Below the pieces are notes generated by a model. It did not search any database. It saw only the letters and a program-made list of their open reading frames with translations, and was not told the DNA's origin. Made by a program: the position numbers and the translations under genes. 64,000 nt of DNA from Prochlorococcus sp. AG-409-A10 (GTDB lineage Bacteria; Cyanobacteriota; Cyanobacteriia; PCC-6307; Cyanobiaceae): the NCBI GenBank assembly GCA_003216175.1, contig QCJG01000001.1:248001-312000 (forward strand), given 5' to 3'. Of this stretch, positions 15,662 to 27,090 are shown one piece after another (positions within the stretch are counted from its first letter, which is position 1; each line of letters opens with the position of its first letter).

Positions 15662-17812
15662 TTGAATAAATTGATTATAGATATGACTAATCCAAAAATC
15701 AATAATGAAACTTATATAAATCGTGAACTGAGTTGGATAGATTTTAATAAACGTGTATTAGAACTTGCTATAGAAGAAGAAACACCATTACTAGAAAAAA
15801 TTAAATTCAGTTCAATCTTTAGCAATAATTTAGACGAGTTTTTTATGGTTAGAGTTGCTTCATTAAAATCACAAGTAGAAGGTGGAATCTCAAAAAGAAG
15901 CCAAGATGGAAAATCTCCAGAAGAACAACTTTTTGAAATTCGAAATTATTTAGATCCTATTTTAAAAACGCAACAATATAAAACTAGGAAATATATAGAA
16001 GAGGACTTCAAAAAAGATAATATATTCATACTTGAATATAAAGAATTAAATGAAAGACAAAAGGTTTGGATAGATAATTATTTTACAACTGCAATTTTTC
16101 CGATACTAACCCCCTTAGCAGTTGACCCCTCTCATCCATTTCCATTTATAAGTAATCTTAGTTTAAATTTAGCTGCAATTATCGTCGATAAGGAATCAGA
16201 TAAAGAACAGTTTACCCGCATAAAAATTCCTGGGGAGAGTATTTCTAGATTTATAAGTATTCCAGTTGAACTTAATGATAATGAATCTACAAAATACACA
16301 GGAATTGCCATCGAACAAATCATTGCAAATAATCTATCCATGCTTTTCCCCGGAATGGGTGTTAAAGAATATTCGTTCTTTCGAGTTACAAGAGATGCTG
16401 ATCTAGAACTTCGAGACATTGAAGCTGATGATTTAATGAGCGCACTAGAAGAAGGTTTACGCAAGCGTCGCAAAGGAGGTGAGGTAGTAAGGCTAGAAGT
16501 CTCTATAAATACGCCAAAAGTAATTCTTGATCTGTTACAAGAAGGGATGAATATTGATAAAGAAAATTTATATCAAATTGAGGGGTTATTAGCATTAGAT
16601 GAATTAATAGAATTAACAACTTTCAATCTTCCAAAATTAAAGTTTAAAGAGCATCAAGGTATTACTCATAATTCACTCAAAAATAGTCAATTGCGAGAAC
16701 AAGAAGAATTAGATACTCGAAATAAAAGTAATTTTAAAAGTATTTTCTCCATTATTCGCCGTAATGATTTACTAGTCCATCACCCATACAATCTTTTCTC
16801 GACCTCAGTCGAAGAGTTTATTAATCAAGCTGCGGAAGATCAGCAAGTCATGGGCATCAAAATGACCTTGTATAGAATCTCCAAAGACTCTTTAATTATT
16901 GATGCACTAATAAGAGCTGCTGAGAAAGGAAAACAAGTAATGGCTCTCGTTGAGCTTAAAGCAAGATTTGATGAAGATAATAATATCCAATGGGCAAAAC
17001 AATTAGAGCAAGCTGGTGTACATGTTGTTTATGGAGTCATTGGACTTAAAACTCATACAAAAATTGCTTTGATTATAAGAAAAGAAAAAAACAGATTAAG
17101 AACATACTTTCATATTGGGACTGGTAATTATAATTCAAAAACGTCTAAAACATATACAGATTTTGGCTTATTGTCTTGTCAGCCTGAGCTTGGTCAAGAT
17201 CTTATTGAACTATTTAATTATCTAACTGGATTTGCTAAACAACAAACCTACAGAAAATTATTAGTTGCACCGGTAACTCTTAGAAGTGGAATAGAAAAAC
17301 TAATAAAAAGAGAAATCAATTATTCAAAAAATGGCTTGCCGGCTAGGATAATAGCCAAAATGAATTCCCTAGTAGATCCAGAAATTATAAAACTACTTTA
17401 TATTGCATCACAGGAAGGAGTAAAAATTGAACTTATAATTAGAGGAATGTGCTGCCTATATCCTCAGAAAAAAGGCTTAAGTGAAAATATAAAAGTAACA
17501 AGCATTATTGGTAGGTTTTTAGAACATTCAAGAATCTTTTGGTTTAATAATGATGGCGATGCAGAAGTATTTATTGGTAGTGCAGATTGGATGAGGCGTA
17601 ATTTAGATCGAAGGGTTGAAGCAGTTACACCTATTGAAGACAATAAAATTAAAAAAGAAATTAAACATTTATTAGATTGTTATTTAGAAGAAAATAAAGA
17701 CTCTTGGAACATGCAAAGTGATGGTAGCTACGCCAAAAATCCAATTTTGAATGATAAGAAAAAATATATTCAAGAAAAAATTATTAAGCTATACAAAAAA
17801 GATGAAAATTAA
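15662..17812 (+). CDS. ppk1: Polyphosphate kinase
   Basis: The enzyme reversibly makes polyphosphate from ATP. The 716-residue length is normal for PPK1. The N domain starts NRELSWIDFNKRVLELA (about 20-36). The two catalytic-domain histidines are H465 (LKTHTKIALI) and H622 (LEHSRIFWFN), spaced 157 residues apart as in E. coli PPK1. The start codon is TTG at 15662; an ATG at 15683 is an alternative start upstream of the conserved block. It lies alone between the MFS gene and the sigma factor gene. Confidence 0.96.
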   Translation: MNKLIIDMTNPKINNETYINRELSWIDFNKRVLELAIEEETPLLEKIKFSSIFSNNLDEFFMVRVASLKSQVEGGISKRSQDGKSPEEQLFEIRNYLDPILKTQQYKTRKYIEEDFKKDNIFILEYKELNERQKVWIDNYFTTAIFPILTPLAVDPSHPFPFISNLSLNLAAIIVDKESDKEQFTRIKIPGESISRFISIPVELNDNESTKYTGIAIEQIIANNLSMLFPGMGVKEYSFFRVTRDADLELRDIEADDLMSALEEGLRKRRKGGEVVRLEVSINTPKVILDLLQEGMNIDKENLYQIEGLLALDELIELTTFNLPKLKFKEHQGITHNSLKNSQLREQEELDTRNKSNFKSIFSIIRRNDLLVHHPYNLFSTSVEEFINQAAEDQQVMGIKMTLYRISKDSLIIDALIRAAEKGKQVMALVELKARFDEDNNIQWAKQLEQAGVHVVYGVIGLKTHTKIALIIRKEKNRLRTYFHIGTGNYNSKTSKTYTDFGLLSCQPELGQDLIELFNYLTGFAKQQTYRKLLVAPVTLRSGIEKLIKREINYSKNGLPARIIAKMNSLVDPEIIKLLYIASQEGVKIELIIRGMCCLYPQKKGLSENIKVTSIIGRFLEHSRIFWFNNDGDAEVFIGSADWMRRNLDRRVEAVTPIEDNKIKKEIKHLLDCYLEENKDSWNMQSDGSYAKNPILNDKKKYIQEKIIKLYKKDEN

Positions 17813-17865
17813 AAAATTTCAAAACTTTTTTCAAAATATTTAATCTGTTTTTTTGATGCGCTTTA

Positions 17866-17879
17866 TACCTAATTAGGTA
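17866..17879. promoter_or_regulatory. 14-bp perfect palindrome upstream of the sigma factor gene
   Basis: TACCTAATTAGGTA is perfectly self-complementary and lies about 85 bases before the sigma factor start, in the 152-base gap after ppk. It has the form of a dimeric repressor or activator site. I cannot name the protein. Confidence 0.4.
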
Positions 17880-17964
17880 AAAAGTCATAAATTTTTCGTT
17901 TCAATTAGTCAACTTCTCCTTATAAGTGCTAACTTCTTAATAAATCTAATTTCAAGAGGCCAGG

Positions 17965-18990
17965 GTGATGGGGATCCCGCTGGAATCTGCCAAGGAAGTT
18001 TCTGATGTTTCATCAGGGAAGTCCAATTCGGCAAGCACAAGTCAAAAACTATCTGCATCAACTGTAAGTAGTCAAAAATCTCGAAGTTCAAGAAGACAAA
18101 GTAATCGTCTAGCTACTGATGCGATAGGTTTCTATCTCACAAGTATTGGAAGAGTCCCACTTTTGACACCTGCAGAAGAAATTGAGCTTGCTCATCATGT
18201 CCAACAAATGAAAGATTTGCTGAGCCTTCCTCTTGAACAGCGGTCTACCCGTCAGAAACACAAAATAAAAATGGGTAAACGAGCAAGAGATCGCATGATG
18301 GCTGCAAACCTGAGACTTGTTGTAAGTGTTGCAAAAAAATATCAAAACCAAGGTCTCGAATTACTCGATTTAGTTCAAGAAGGTGCAATTGGATTAGAGA
18401 GAGCAGTTGATAAATTTGATCCTGCAATGGGTTATAAATTCTCAACCTATGCCTACTGGTGGATAAGACAAGGTATGACTCGTGCCATTGATAACAGTGC
18501 TAGAACAATTCGACTGCCAATACATATCAGCGAAAAACTTTCAAAAATGCGCCGTATTTCGCGTGAATTATCTCATCGATTTGGTAGGCAACCAAATCGA
18601 CTAGAGTTAGCAAACGCAATGGGAATTGAACCTCAAGATCTAGAAGATTTAGTGTCGCAAAGCGCGCCATGTGCATCTCTTGATGCTCATGCAAGAGGCG
18701 AAGAAGATCGAAGTACTCTTGGAGAACTCATTCCAGACCCCAATTCCGATGAGCCCATGGAAGGGATGGATAGAAGTATTCAAAAAGAACACCTTGGAGG
18801 GTGGTTATCTCAATTAAATGAGAGAGAGCAAAAAATCATGAGACTTCGGTTTGGCCTCGATGGAGAAGAACCACTTACTCTTGCTGAAATCGGAAGACAA
18901 ATAAATGTTTCGAGAGAACGTGTAAGACAACTTGAAGCAAAAGCAATTTTAAAATTGAGGGTAATGACTACTCATCAAAACGCTGCTTAA
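17965..18990 (+). CDS. Group 2 (RpoD-like, non-essential type) RNA polymerase sigma factor
   Basis: The 341-residue protein has region 1.2 (LATDAIGFYLTSIGRVPLLT, about 49-68), region 2 (AANLRLVVSVAKKYQNQGLELLDLVQEG then YKFSTYAYWWIRQGMTRAI, about 113-177), region 3 and region 4 with the -35-binding helix-turn-helix (LTLAEIGRQINVSRERVRQLEAKAI, about 305-330). It lacks the long region 1.1 of a principal RpoD and has a serine-rich N-terminal tail (about 15-45), which fits a cyanobacterial group 2 sigma factor used in stress, light or nutrient responses. Starts GTG 17965 and ATG 17968 are adjacent. The next gene starts 3 bases after its stop. Confidence 0.9.
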   Translation: MMGIPLESAKEVSDVSSGKSNSASTSQKLSASTVSSQKSRSSRRQSNRLATDAIGFYLTSIGRVPLLTPAEEIELAHHVQQMKDLLSLPLEQRSTRQKHKIKMGKRARDRMMAANLRLVVSVAKKYQNQGLELLDLVQEGAIGLERAVDKFDPAMGYKFSTYAYWWIRQGMTRAIDNSARTIRLPIHISEKLSKMRRISRELSHRFGRQPNRLELANAMGIEPQDLEDLVSQSAPCASLDAHARGEEDRSTLGELIPDPNSDEPMEGMDRSIQKEHLGGWLSQLNEREQKIMRLRFGLDGEEPLTLAEIGRQINVSRERVRQLEAKAILKLRVMTTHQNAA

Positions 18991-18993
18991 ACA

Positions 18994-19647
18994 TTGCCTA
19001 TTCAAATCGCTATTTTTATTATTGCGTTATGGATAGTTTTAATTTTATTAATTGCAGTTTTATGTAAAAGATATTTTCCTAAAAAAGAAGAGTTAAGTAG
19101 AAAAATTATTCATATAGGAACAGGGCCTGTAATTCTTTTAGCCTGGTTATTTGATATTCCAAAAAATATAGCTTTCTCAACTGCATTATTGATCACCATA
19201 TCCTTAGGTGTTAATTATCAATATCGTTTATTACCTGCCATTGAAGATGTCGAGAGAAAAAGTTTTGGAACAATTGCATATGGTATCAGTATCACACTTT
19301 TACTTTTACTATTCTGGCCTCGCTATGCATCATCAATTTCCATAGGAGTTCTATCAATGGCTTTTGGCGATGGATTAGCAGGTTTACTTGGAAGGTCTAT
19401 TAACTCTCCAAAATGGTCAATACTAGGTCAAACGAAATCAACCATTGGAACATTAACAATGGGGTCAGTAGTAGCTATAACGACTTCAATTATCTCTTCA
19501 ACTAATAATTTAAGCATACAGCCTCTAGAAATTTTAATCATCTCGCTAATCGCAACTTTTTTAGAACAAATAAGTCCTTGGGGTATCGACAATTTAACTG
19601 TACCTATTGGAGTAACTTGTATAGGGATCTGGTTAGTAGGAATATAA
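18994..19647 (+). CDS. Phytol/dolichol kinase-like integral membrane protein
   Basis: The 217-residue protein has about six to seven membrane helices and matches the VTE5/SEC59/DGK1 pattern: RKIIHIGTGPVILLAW (about 35-50) and, near the middle, SMAFGDGLAGLLGRSINSPKWSILGQTKSTIGTLTMG (about 120-156). Cyanobacterial members act as phytol kinases, recycling chlorophyll-derived phytol for tocopherol or chlorophyll synthesis. The CTP-binding lysine segment (GQTKSTIG) is present. Start is TTG at 18994, 3 bases after the sigma factor stop, suggesting co-transcription. It converges on the DAHP synthase gene. Confidence 0.78.
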   Translation: MPIQIAIFIIALWIVLILLIAVLCKRYFPKKEELSRKIIHIGTGPVILLAWLFDIPKNIAFSTALLITISLGVNYQYRLLPAIEDVERKSFGTIAYGISITLLLLLFWPRYASSISIGVLSMAFGDGLAGLLGRSINSPKWSILGQTKSTIGTLTMGSVVAITTSIISSTNNLSIQPLEILIISLIATFLEQISPWGIDNLTVPIGVTCIGIWLVGI

Positions 19648-19660
19648 AAACCCACTAAAT

Positions 19661-20731
<1,071 letters not shown>

Positions 20732-20884
20732 TTAAAGCGTGATCATAGATATAAGATTAGAGAAGTATCAGTCATAGGGGGGTAATAAGTTGCATTATCT
20801 GAATGTTTGTTCAAAAAACATGCAGTTGTAAACAATGAAAACAAAAGGCTCTCACTCAAATACATTCTTTATTGAGATTTAAAA

Positions 20885-23485
20885 ATGCTTAAAAATTATT
20901 TATCACATGTTGCAGAAAGAGAAGCGTTAGGGATCCCTCCCCTTCCTTTAGATGCAAAACAGACTCAAGCTCTAACAGAGTTATTAGAAAAGCCAGATAA
21001 AGAACTAGATCAAAACTTCTTACTTGATCTTCTTACCAATCGAATTCCTCCTGGAGTTGATCAAGCCTCTTATGTCAAAGCAACTTGGCTTAGCTCAATT
21101 GCTCAAGAAGAATCAAAAAGTCCATTAGTAAGTCCTTTAAAAGCAACTGAACTTTTGGGTACAATGATTGGCGGATATAATGTAGCAGCATTAATTGAAA
21201 TACTAAAATCTAATAATAAAGAATTAGCAGCTTCAGCCTGTAATGCATTAAGTAATACTCTTTTAGTTTATGACGCTTTAAACGACATTTTAGAACTAGC
21301 AAAAAATAACATATATGCAGAAAAAGTTATAAATAGCTGGTCCAATGGAGAATGGTTTACTAATAAACAACCCTTAGCTGAAGAAATAACATTAACAATA
21401 TTCAAAGTTGAAGGAGAAACAAATACAGACGACCTCTCTCCAGCAACTCATGCCACAACAAGACCAGATATTCCTTTACATGCTCTAGCGATGCTAGAGA
21501 CTCGCGACCCAAATGGCTTAGCCACTATTGAAGAATTAAAAAAGAAAGGATATCCAATCGCATATGTTGGCGATGTCGTTGGAACAGGAAGCTCGAGAAA
21601 ATCAGCAATAAACTCTGTCCTTTGGCATACAGGACAAGACATCCCTTACGTGCCAAACAAAAGAGGGAGTGGGGTTGTAATAGGAGGTAAAATTGCTCCT
21701 ATTTTCTTTAATACTGCTGAAGATTCAGGTGCACTTCCAATTGAATGCGATGTCAGCAATCTAAAGACAGGAGATGTAATTACTATTTTTCCTTACAAAG
21801 GAGAAGTTAGAAGACATGAAAAGGAGAAACACAGTGGAGAACTTTTATCAAAATTTGACTTAAAACCACAAACTATTACTGATGAAATCAGAGCAGGTGG
21901 GCGAATTCCTTTAATGATTGGACGAGCTTTAACAGACAAAGTTAGAACAAAATTAAAACTACCTCCCTCTACTCTTTTTATTCGTCCTGGACAGCCACCT
22001 GCATCAAAGCATGGGTTTACTCAAGCTCAAAAAATGGTTGGAAAAGCTTGTGGCTTAGAAGGCGTTCTCCCTGGTGCAAGTTGTGAGCCAATAATGACAA
22101 CAGTTGGTAGTCAAGATACTACTGGTCCGATGACTAGAGATGAAATGAAAGAATTAGCCTGTTTAGGATTTTCTGCTGATTTAGTTATGCAGAGTTTCTG
22201 TCATACGGCAGCATATCCCAAGCCCGTTGATATCAAAACTCAAAAAGAACTCCCTGATTTTTTTGCTGAAAGAGGAGGAATAGCATTAAAACCCGGTGAT
22301 GGAATTATTCACAGTTGGCTCAATAGGATGCTTTTACCAGACACAGTCGGAACAGGTGGCGATAGTCATACTCGTTTTCCATTGGGTATCTCATTTCCAG
22401 GAGGTTCGGGAGTTGTGGCATTTGCTGCAGCCATTGGTTCCATGCCTTTAGATATGCCGGAGTCAGTTCTTGTACGTTTTAAAGGGTCTTTACAAACTGG
22501 CGTCACATTAAGAGATGTAGTTAATGCTATTCCGTGGATGGCTATTCAACAAGGTCTTCTGACCGTCGCAAAAGAAAACAAAGTTAATGTGTTTAATGGA
22601 AAAATATTAGAAATTGAAGGTCTACCAAACCTAAAATTAGAGCAAGCCTTTGAGTTGACTGATGCAAGTGCAGAAAGATCTTGTGCTGGGTGTTCGATTC
22701 AACTCTCCGAATCAACAATTAGTGAATATTTAACAAGCAATATTGTTTTACTTAAAAATATGATTGCTAGAGGATATAAAGACGCAAGAACAATAAGTAG
22801 AAGAATTAAAGAAATGGAAGATTGGTTAAAAAAACCAAATTTACTATCAGCCGACTCAAATGCTCAATACTCAGAAATCATCGAAATAGATTTAAATGAA
22901 CTTAAAGAACCTGTTTTAGCTTGTCCTAATGATCCTGATAACGTCAAACTTTTAAGCGAAGTCGCAGGCACTCCAATTCAAGAAGTTTTTATTGGTTCGT
23001 GTATGACTAATATTGGTCATTATCGAGCCGCTGCAAAAATTCTAGAAAAAGAAGGGAAGATAGCAGCACGATTATGGGTATGTCCTCCAACACGAATGGA
23101 TGAGGAAATTTTGAAAAAAGAAGGATACTACGAGATCTTTGAAAAAGCTGGTAGCCGAATGGAAATGCCTGGTTGTTCTCTATGCATGGGCAATCAAGCT
23201 CGTGTAGAAGACAATTCAACTGTTTTCTCAACCAGTACAAGGAATTTCAACAACAGATTAGGGAAAGGAGCTCAGGTTTTCTTAGGCAGTGCAGAACTGG
23301 CCGCTGTTTGCGCTTTGTTGGGTCATATCCCTACAACTGATGAATATCTTTCAATCGCTTCCAAAAAAGTTTCCCCTTTAACTGACGAAATATACAGATA
23401 TTTAAACTTTGATGAAATACCGAACTTTATCGAAGATGGCCGTGTAATAACAAAAGAAGAAGAAGCCTCTATTTTACAAGCCTAA
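20885..23485 (+). CDS. acnB: Aconitate hydratase B
   Basis: The enzyme interconverts citrate and isocitrate in the incomplete cyanobacterial TCA pathway and feeds 2-oxoglutarate, the nitrogen-status signal. The 866-residue protein has the AcnB layout: N-terminal HEAT-like domain (about 1-160), the swivel domain (about 165-370) with [10 protein letters not shown] (about 235), and the catalytic core with cluster ligands in [15 protein letters not shown] (about 702-716) and [16 protein letters not shown] (about 759-774). Length is normal. It is followed by the ClC channel gene after 10 bases. Confidence 0.97.
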   Translation: MLKNYLSHVAEREALGIPPLPLDAKQTQALTELLEKPDKELDQNFLLDLLTNRIPPGVDQASYVKATWLSSIAQEESKSPLVSPLKATELLGTMIGGYNVAALIEILKSNNKELAASACNALSNTLLVYDALNDILELAKNNIYAEKVINSWSNGEWFTNKQPLAEEITLTIFKVEGETNTDDLSPATHATTRPDIPLHALAMLETRDPNGLATIEELKKKGYPIAYVGDVVGTGSSRKSAINSVLWHTGQDIPYVPNKRGSGVVIGGKIAPIFFNTAEDSGALPIECDVSNLKTGDVITIFPYKGEVRRHEKEKHSGELLSKFDLKPQTITDEIRAGGRIPLMIGRALTDKVRTKLKLPPSTLFIRPGQPPASKHGFTQAQKMVGKACGLEGVLPGASCEPIMTTVGSQDTTGPMTRDEMKELACLGFSADLVMQSFCHTAAYPKPVDIKTQKELPDFFAERGGIALKPGDGIIHSWLNRMLLPDTVGTGGDSHTRFPLGISFPGGSGVVAFAAAIGSMPLDMPESVLVRFKGSLQTGVTLRDVVNAIPWMAIQQGLLTVAKENKVNVFNGKILEIEGLPNLKLEQAFELTDASAERSCAGCSIQLSESTISEYLTSNIVLLKNMIARGYKDARTISRRIKEMEDWLKKPNLLSADSNAQYSEIIEIDLNELKEPVLACPNDPDNVKLLSEVAGTPIQEVFIGSCMTNIGHYRAAAKILEKEGKIAARLWVCPPTRMDEEILKKEGYYEIFEKAGSRMEMPGCSLCMGNQARVEDNSTVFSTSTRNFNNRLGKGAQVFLGSAELAAVCALLGHIPTTDEYLSIASKKVSPLTDEIYRYLNFDEIPNFIEDGRVITKEEEASILQA

Positions 23486-23495
23486 ATTGAGTTAA

Positions 23496-24854
23496 ATGAG
23501 CAAAAGTCACAGTCACAATCCTGTTCAAAAGAAATCAAGTCAAAGCATAAAAAAACTTCTTCAAAAGAAATGGCTAAATGTAATTCTTGCTCTAATCCTT
23601 ACAGGATTAGGAGCAGCATTAACGGGAATATTATTTAAAACTGGAATTCATGCATTAGAAGATTATCGATCAAATCTACTTAGGTATATGCCTAGATGGA
23701 TAGTTTTACCAATCTTAGGGGCATTAGGAGGATTAATTGCTGGATCACTCATTCAAAATTTTGCACCGACAGCAAAAGGAGCTGGAGTTAGTCACATCAT
23801 TGCATTTCTCCGCCATAAACCAGTCCCTATGGGATTAAGAGTTGGAATCGTAAAATTATTTGCTGGAATAATTGCTATTGGCAGTGGGTTCCCACTAGGG
23901 CCAGAAGGCCCCGCAGTGCAAATGGGGGGATCTGTTGCCTGGAAAATGGCACAATGGTTAAAAGCGCCTATTTCATTTCGTAGAGTCATAGTTGCAGCAG
24001 GAGGAGGAGCTGGAATTGCAGCAATTTTTAGTGCGCCTATTGGAGGCTTTATCTATGCAATTGAGGAACTTCTTAATTCAGCTAGACCAGTAGTTCTCTT
24101 ATTAGTAGTTGTTACAACATTCTGGGCTGATAGTTTTGCTGATATTTTGCAAGCGATTGGACTAGATCAAAAAGCTGGTGGATTTGTTAATAATTTAGGT
24201 TTTCAATTAGAGAGAGCATATACACCGGTCATCAAATTCTTTCCGATCGATTTTTTATACCTAATAGCTTTAGGAATCTTACTTGGATTCTTAGCAGAAA
24301 TGTATTGCAAATATGTTTTAAAAATGCAAGTCCTAGGAAACAAGTTGTTTAAAAATAAAACTATTCAAAGAATGAGTTTATCTGGATTATTACTTGGCTC
24401 AATGTATTCAATAATTCCAGAAAGTTTTCACAATATCGAAGGATTGCAAAAGATTATTGTTAATGAAAGTAGTAGTTTTATGGTCGCAATAAGTATATTT
24501 CTTGTTTTATTTTTTGCTTCTGGTTTGGCAGCCGCCTCAGGAGCTCCTGGTGGGTTATTTTATCCAATGCTCACCTTAGGTGGAGCAATAGGATTAGCAA
24601 GTGGTATTGGAGTAGAAACATTGACGGGCCATGTGCCAACAACCTATATTTTTGCGGGGATGGGTGGATTCGTAGCTGGATGCTCAAGAACCCCCTTAAC
24701 AGCCGTGTTTTTAGCCTTCGCCTTAACTAAAAATCTTTTAATACTTAAACCACTTTTGATTACATGTATAGCTAGCTTTTTAACTGCTAGAATACTTAAT
24801 GAACATTCAATTTATGAAAGACAAATTACAATTGAAGAAGAAGAATTAACATAA
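23496..24854 (+). CDS. ClC family chloride channel/transporter
   Basis: The 452-residue membrane protein has the ClC signature GSGFPLGPEGP (129-139). It keeps the gating glutamate (E137), though the usual Arg/Lys before it is proline. A second-half motif, AAASGAPGGLFYPMLTLGGAIG (about 347-368), is also present. No C-terminal CBS domains are seen. It probably moves chloride, or another anion in exchange for protons, across the inner membrane. The ATG at 23496 is 10 bases after the acnB stop, so the two may be co-transcribed. It converges with a 3-base gap on the next gene. Confidence 0.9.
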   Translation: MSKSHSHNPVQKKSSQSIKKLLQKKWLNVILALILTGLGAALTGILFKTGIHALEDYRSNLLRYMPRWIVLPILGALGGLIAGSLIQNFAPTAKGAGVSHIIAFLRHKPVPMGLRVGIVKLFAGIIAIGSGFPLGPEGPAVQMGGSVAWKMAQWLKAPISFRRVIVAAGGGAGIAAIFSAPIGGFIYAIEELLNSARPVVLLLVVVTTFWADSFADILQAIGLDQKAGGFVNNLGFQLERAYTPVIKFFPIDFLYLIALGILLGFLAEMYCKYVLKMQVLGNKLFKNKTIQRMSLSGLLLGSMYSIIPESFHNIEGLQKIIVNESSSFMVAISIFLVLFFASGLAAASGAPGGLFYPMLTLGGAIGLASGIGVETLTGHVPTTYIFAGMGGFVAGCSRTPLTAVFLAFALTKNLLILKPLLITCIASFLTARILNEHSIYERQITIEEEELT

Positions 24855-24857
24855 AAC

Positions 24858-26165
24858 TTATTCAAAAAATTTTAATGAAATATTATTACTTCTAGATTCA
24901 TAAATCATACATCTAAGACCTATCAATAAGATCCACCCTAAGATATTTATTCTGCTATCAAATAGTGGAATATCTGTCGCATGAAAGCAAATTAGAATTA
25001 AAGTGGAGGTCCACCAAGCTCGATCAACTATTATGTTCTTTTTAAGATTTAAATTATTAAATATTTTATAAAAAGAGGAAATTAATAATAAGCTAAATAC
25101 AAATATATTAATCAAAAAAGAAACTACTACGCCATGGCTAATTGCTAATTCTAAAGGCAAATTATGAGAGTGGCCATGAGACAACCCCGTCCTTAAAGGG
25201 TAAATAATTGAGAAAGCTGCGGCTCCCCACCCCAACCATGGTTTTTCAAAAATTAAAGTAACTGCTGTTTTCCATTGACCAATACGTGTTGCTTCAAAAG
25301 GTCTGGTATCTACAAACTGCATATCATTTAGTCTCATCCAAATAGATTCAGGAACAATACTCCTTGCAAATTGTTGAATTCCAAAATCGAAAAATGGCAA
25401 AACAGCAATAAGCACAGGAAGAAAACAAATAAGCATTAAAGGTATTAACCAATTCCATGATGCTGAACCAAGCACGAGAGGTAATGCTAAAAAAATTGAA
25501 CCCCATGCGTTTCGAGAGTCAGTCAAAATCATCGCTGAAACAAAAGCAACTAAAAGAGCAGAGGGAAGAAATCGGTTTCTTCCAAAAATAAAAGGATTTA
25601 AAACCGAAGCCAAACAGAATGGCCATACCCCCGATAACCACGCAGCAGTGATATTCGCGTAATCGAACAAGCCAGACAATCTGCCTAAAGGCTCTCCTCC
25701 TGGAGAAACAAACCAAATTATTAAACCGTCAAAAATCTCCCAAGGCCCCTCCCATCCAAGCCATAACTGACCAAAACCGGTGATTAAAACAGAAAGACTT
25801 CCTAATACAAGCCAAGAAGCACATTTGATTCTTTTTTCAGGAGTTGACAAATATGGTTGTAAACCCCAAAAACACCAAAAGAATGGCAACCAATTAAAAA
25901 GACCAAGCCAGGCTAGCCAGCCGGTATGAGAACGAATACAACCAATTATCATCAAAAAAGTTACAAGCACTAAAGGATAATTCCAATATTCCCTCCAATA
26001 AAGATCCCTTCTTTTACGACTTCCATCAAAAAGAGCTATAAGCAAAAATATATAAGAAATTAAGGCACTAGACGGCAAACAAAGTACACCTAACTGAAAA
26101 CAATTCCAACCAATATTGTCTGAAAAATTATTTTTTAAATTCAAGCAATAAGCATTATTAATCAT
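24858..26165 (-). CDS. O-antigen ligase/polymerase-like membrane protein (IctB family)
   Basis: The 435-residue protein has about ten to twelve membrane helices and a large periplasmic loop containing the Wzy_C-type segment FEKPWLGWGAAAFSIIYPLRTGLSHGHSHNLPLELAISHG (about 309-348). This region is typical of the O-antigen ligase superfamily and of cyanobacterial IctB-like proteins, once proposed as bicarbonate transporters but of unsettled function. Its ATG overlaps the TGA of purU by 4 bases (ATGA, 26162-26165), so translation is probably coupled. Substrate unknown. Confidence 0.78.
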   Translation of the reverse strand: MINNAYCLNLKNNFSDNIGWNCFQLGVLCLPSSALISYIFLLIALFDGSRKRRDLYWREYWNYPLVLVTFLMIIGCIRSHTGWLAWLGLFNWLPFFWCFWGLQPYLSTPEKRIKCASWLVLGSLSVLITGFGQLWLGWEGPWEIFDGLIIWFVSPGGEPLGRLSGLFDYANITAAWLSGVWPFCLASVLNPFIFGRNRFLPSALLVAFVSAMILTDSRNAWGSIFLALPLVLGSASWNWLIPLMLICFLPVLIAVLPFFDFGIQQFARSIVPESIWMRLNDMQFVDTRPFEATRIGQWKTAVTLIFEKPWLGWGAAAFSIIYPLRTGLSHGHSHNLPLELAISHGVVVSFLINIFVFSLLLISSFYKIFNNLNLKKNIIVDRAWWTSTLILICFHATDIPLFDSRINILGWILLIGLRCMIYESRSNNISLKFFE

Positions 26166-27016
26166 GTAAATACAGCTGTTCTACCTCTATAAACAATAAC
26201 TTGTCGTCTTAAATGTAATCTTAAAGCTCTTGCCAAAGCGACTCGCTCTAAATCTCTACCCTTTCTTATTAAATCTGATACTTCATCACGATGACTTACA
26301 TTAGATATAGTCTGTTCAATTATCGGCCCAGCATCGAGATCCTTAGTGACATAATGCGCGGTTGCACCAATTAATTTTACCCCTCTTTCCCAAGCCTGAT
26401 GATATGGTTGAGCACCTTTAAAAGCAGGAAGAAAAGAATGATGAATATTAATGAAATCAGGAAACTTCTCTAAAAATGAACTACTTAAAATCTGCATATA
26501 TTTAGCCAAAACGCCTAAATCAATTTTATAGTCATTTAGCAAATCTAAAATTTTAGCTTCTGAATCCGCTTTATTATTTTTATCTACTTTTATAAGCTTA
26601 AAAGGAATAGAAAAACTTGAGCAAATTTCTTCTAAATCTGAATGATTTGAGATAACTAAAGGAACATTCATACGTAATTCACCTGCCTTAACTCTCCATA
26701 AAAGATCAACTAAACAGTGACTCTGCTTACTGACAAAAATTGCAACATTAGGAAAATTATCTGAGAAACTCAATACAGCTTTTCCATTCAATCTCTGCTC
26801 AAGTAAAATTACTTCTGATTTCATTTCATTTTTATTCAACAGAAATCCATCTAAATCCCACTCAATTCGACTTAAAAACAATTTTGCATCTGCATCTGTA
26901 TGGTGATCCGCATGTCTAATATTCCCATTTTTACTTGCTATCCAAGTTGCCAAATCACTTACAAGTCCAGGCTGATCAGGACAAATGAACTGCAAGATAA
27001 CTGTTTTGACGCTCAC
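26162..27016 (-). CDS. purU: Formyltetrahydrofolate deformylase
   Basis: PurU hydrolyses 10-formyl-tetrahydrofolate to formate and tetrahydrofolate, balancing one-carbon pools. The 284-residue protein has an N-terminal ACT domain (about 5-80, FICPDQPGLVSDLATWIASKNGNI) and a formyltransferase domain with the catalytic Asn-His-Asp pattern in INIHHSFLPAFKGAQPYHQAWERGVKLIGATAHYVTKDLDAGPIIEQ (about 198-244). Start is GTG at 27016, 74 bases from the divergent oxidoreductase gene. The end overlaps the start of the IctB-like gene. Confidence 0.93.
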   Translation of the reverse strand: MSVKTVILQFICPDQPGLVSDLATWIASKNGNIRHADHHTDADAKLFLSRIEWDLDGFLLNKNEMKSEVILLEQRLNGKAVLSFSDNFPNVAIFVSKQSHCLVDLLWRVKAGELRMNVPLVISNHSDLEEICSSFSIPFKLIKVDKNNKADSEAKILDLLNDYKIDLGVLAKYMQILSSSFLEKFPDFINIHHSFLPAFKGAQPYHQAWERGVKLIGATAHYVTKDLDAGPIIEQTISNVSHRDEVSDLIRKGRDLERVALARALRLHLRRQVIVYRGRTAVFT

Positions 27017-27090
27017 TACAGCTATATCCTTAAACTATTCTCTTTTTTAGACCACTCATTCAAAATTAACAAGCAAATTTCATAGCATCT

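Noticed and set aside
20732-20884. Inverted repeat TGCAT...ATGCA in the gap between the DAHP synthase and acnB genes as a regulatory site
   Set aside because: Only five-base arms far apart, likely by chance in AT-rich DNA.
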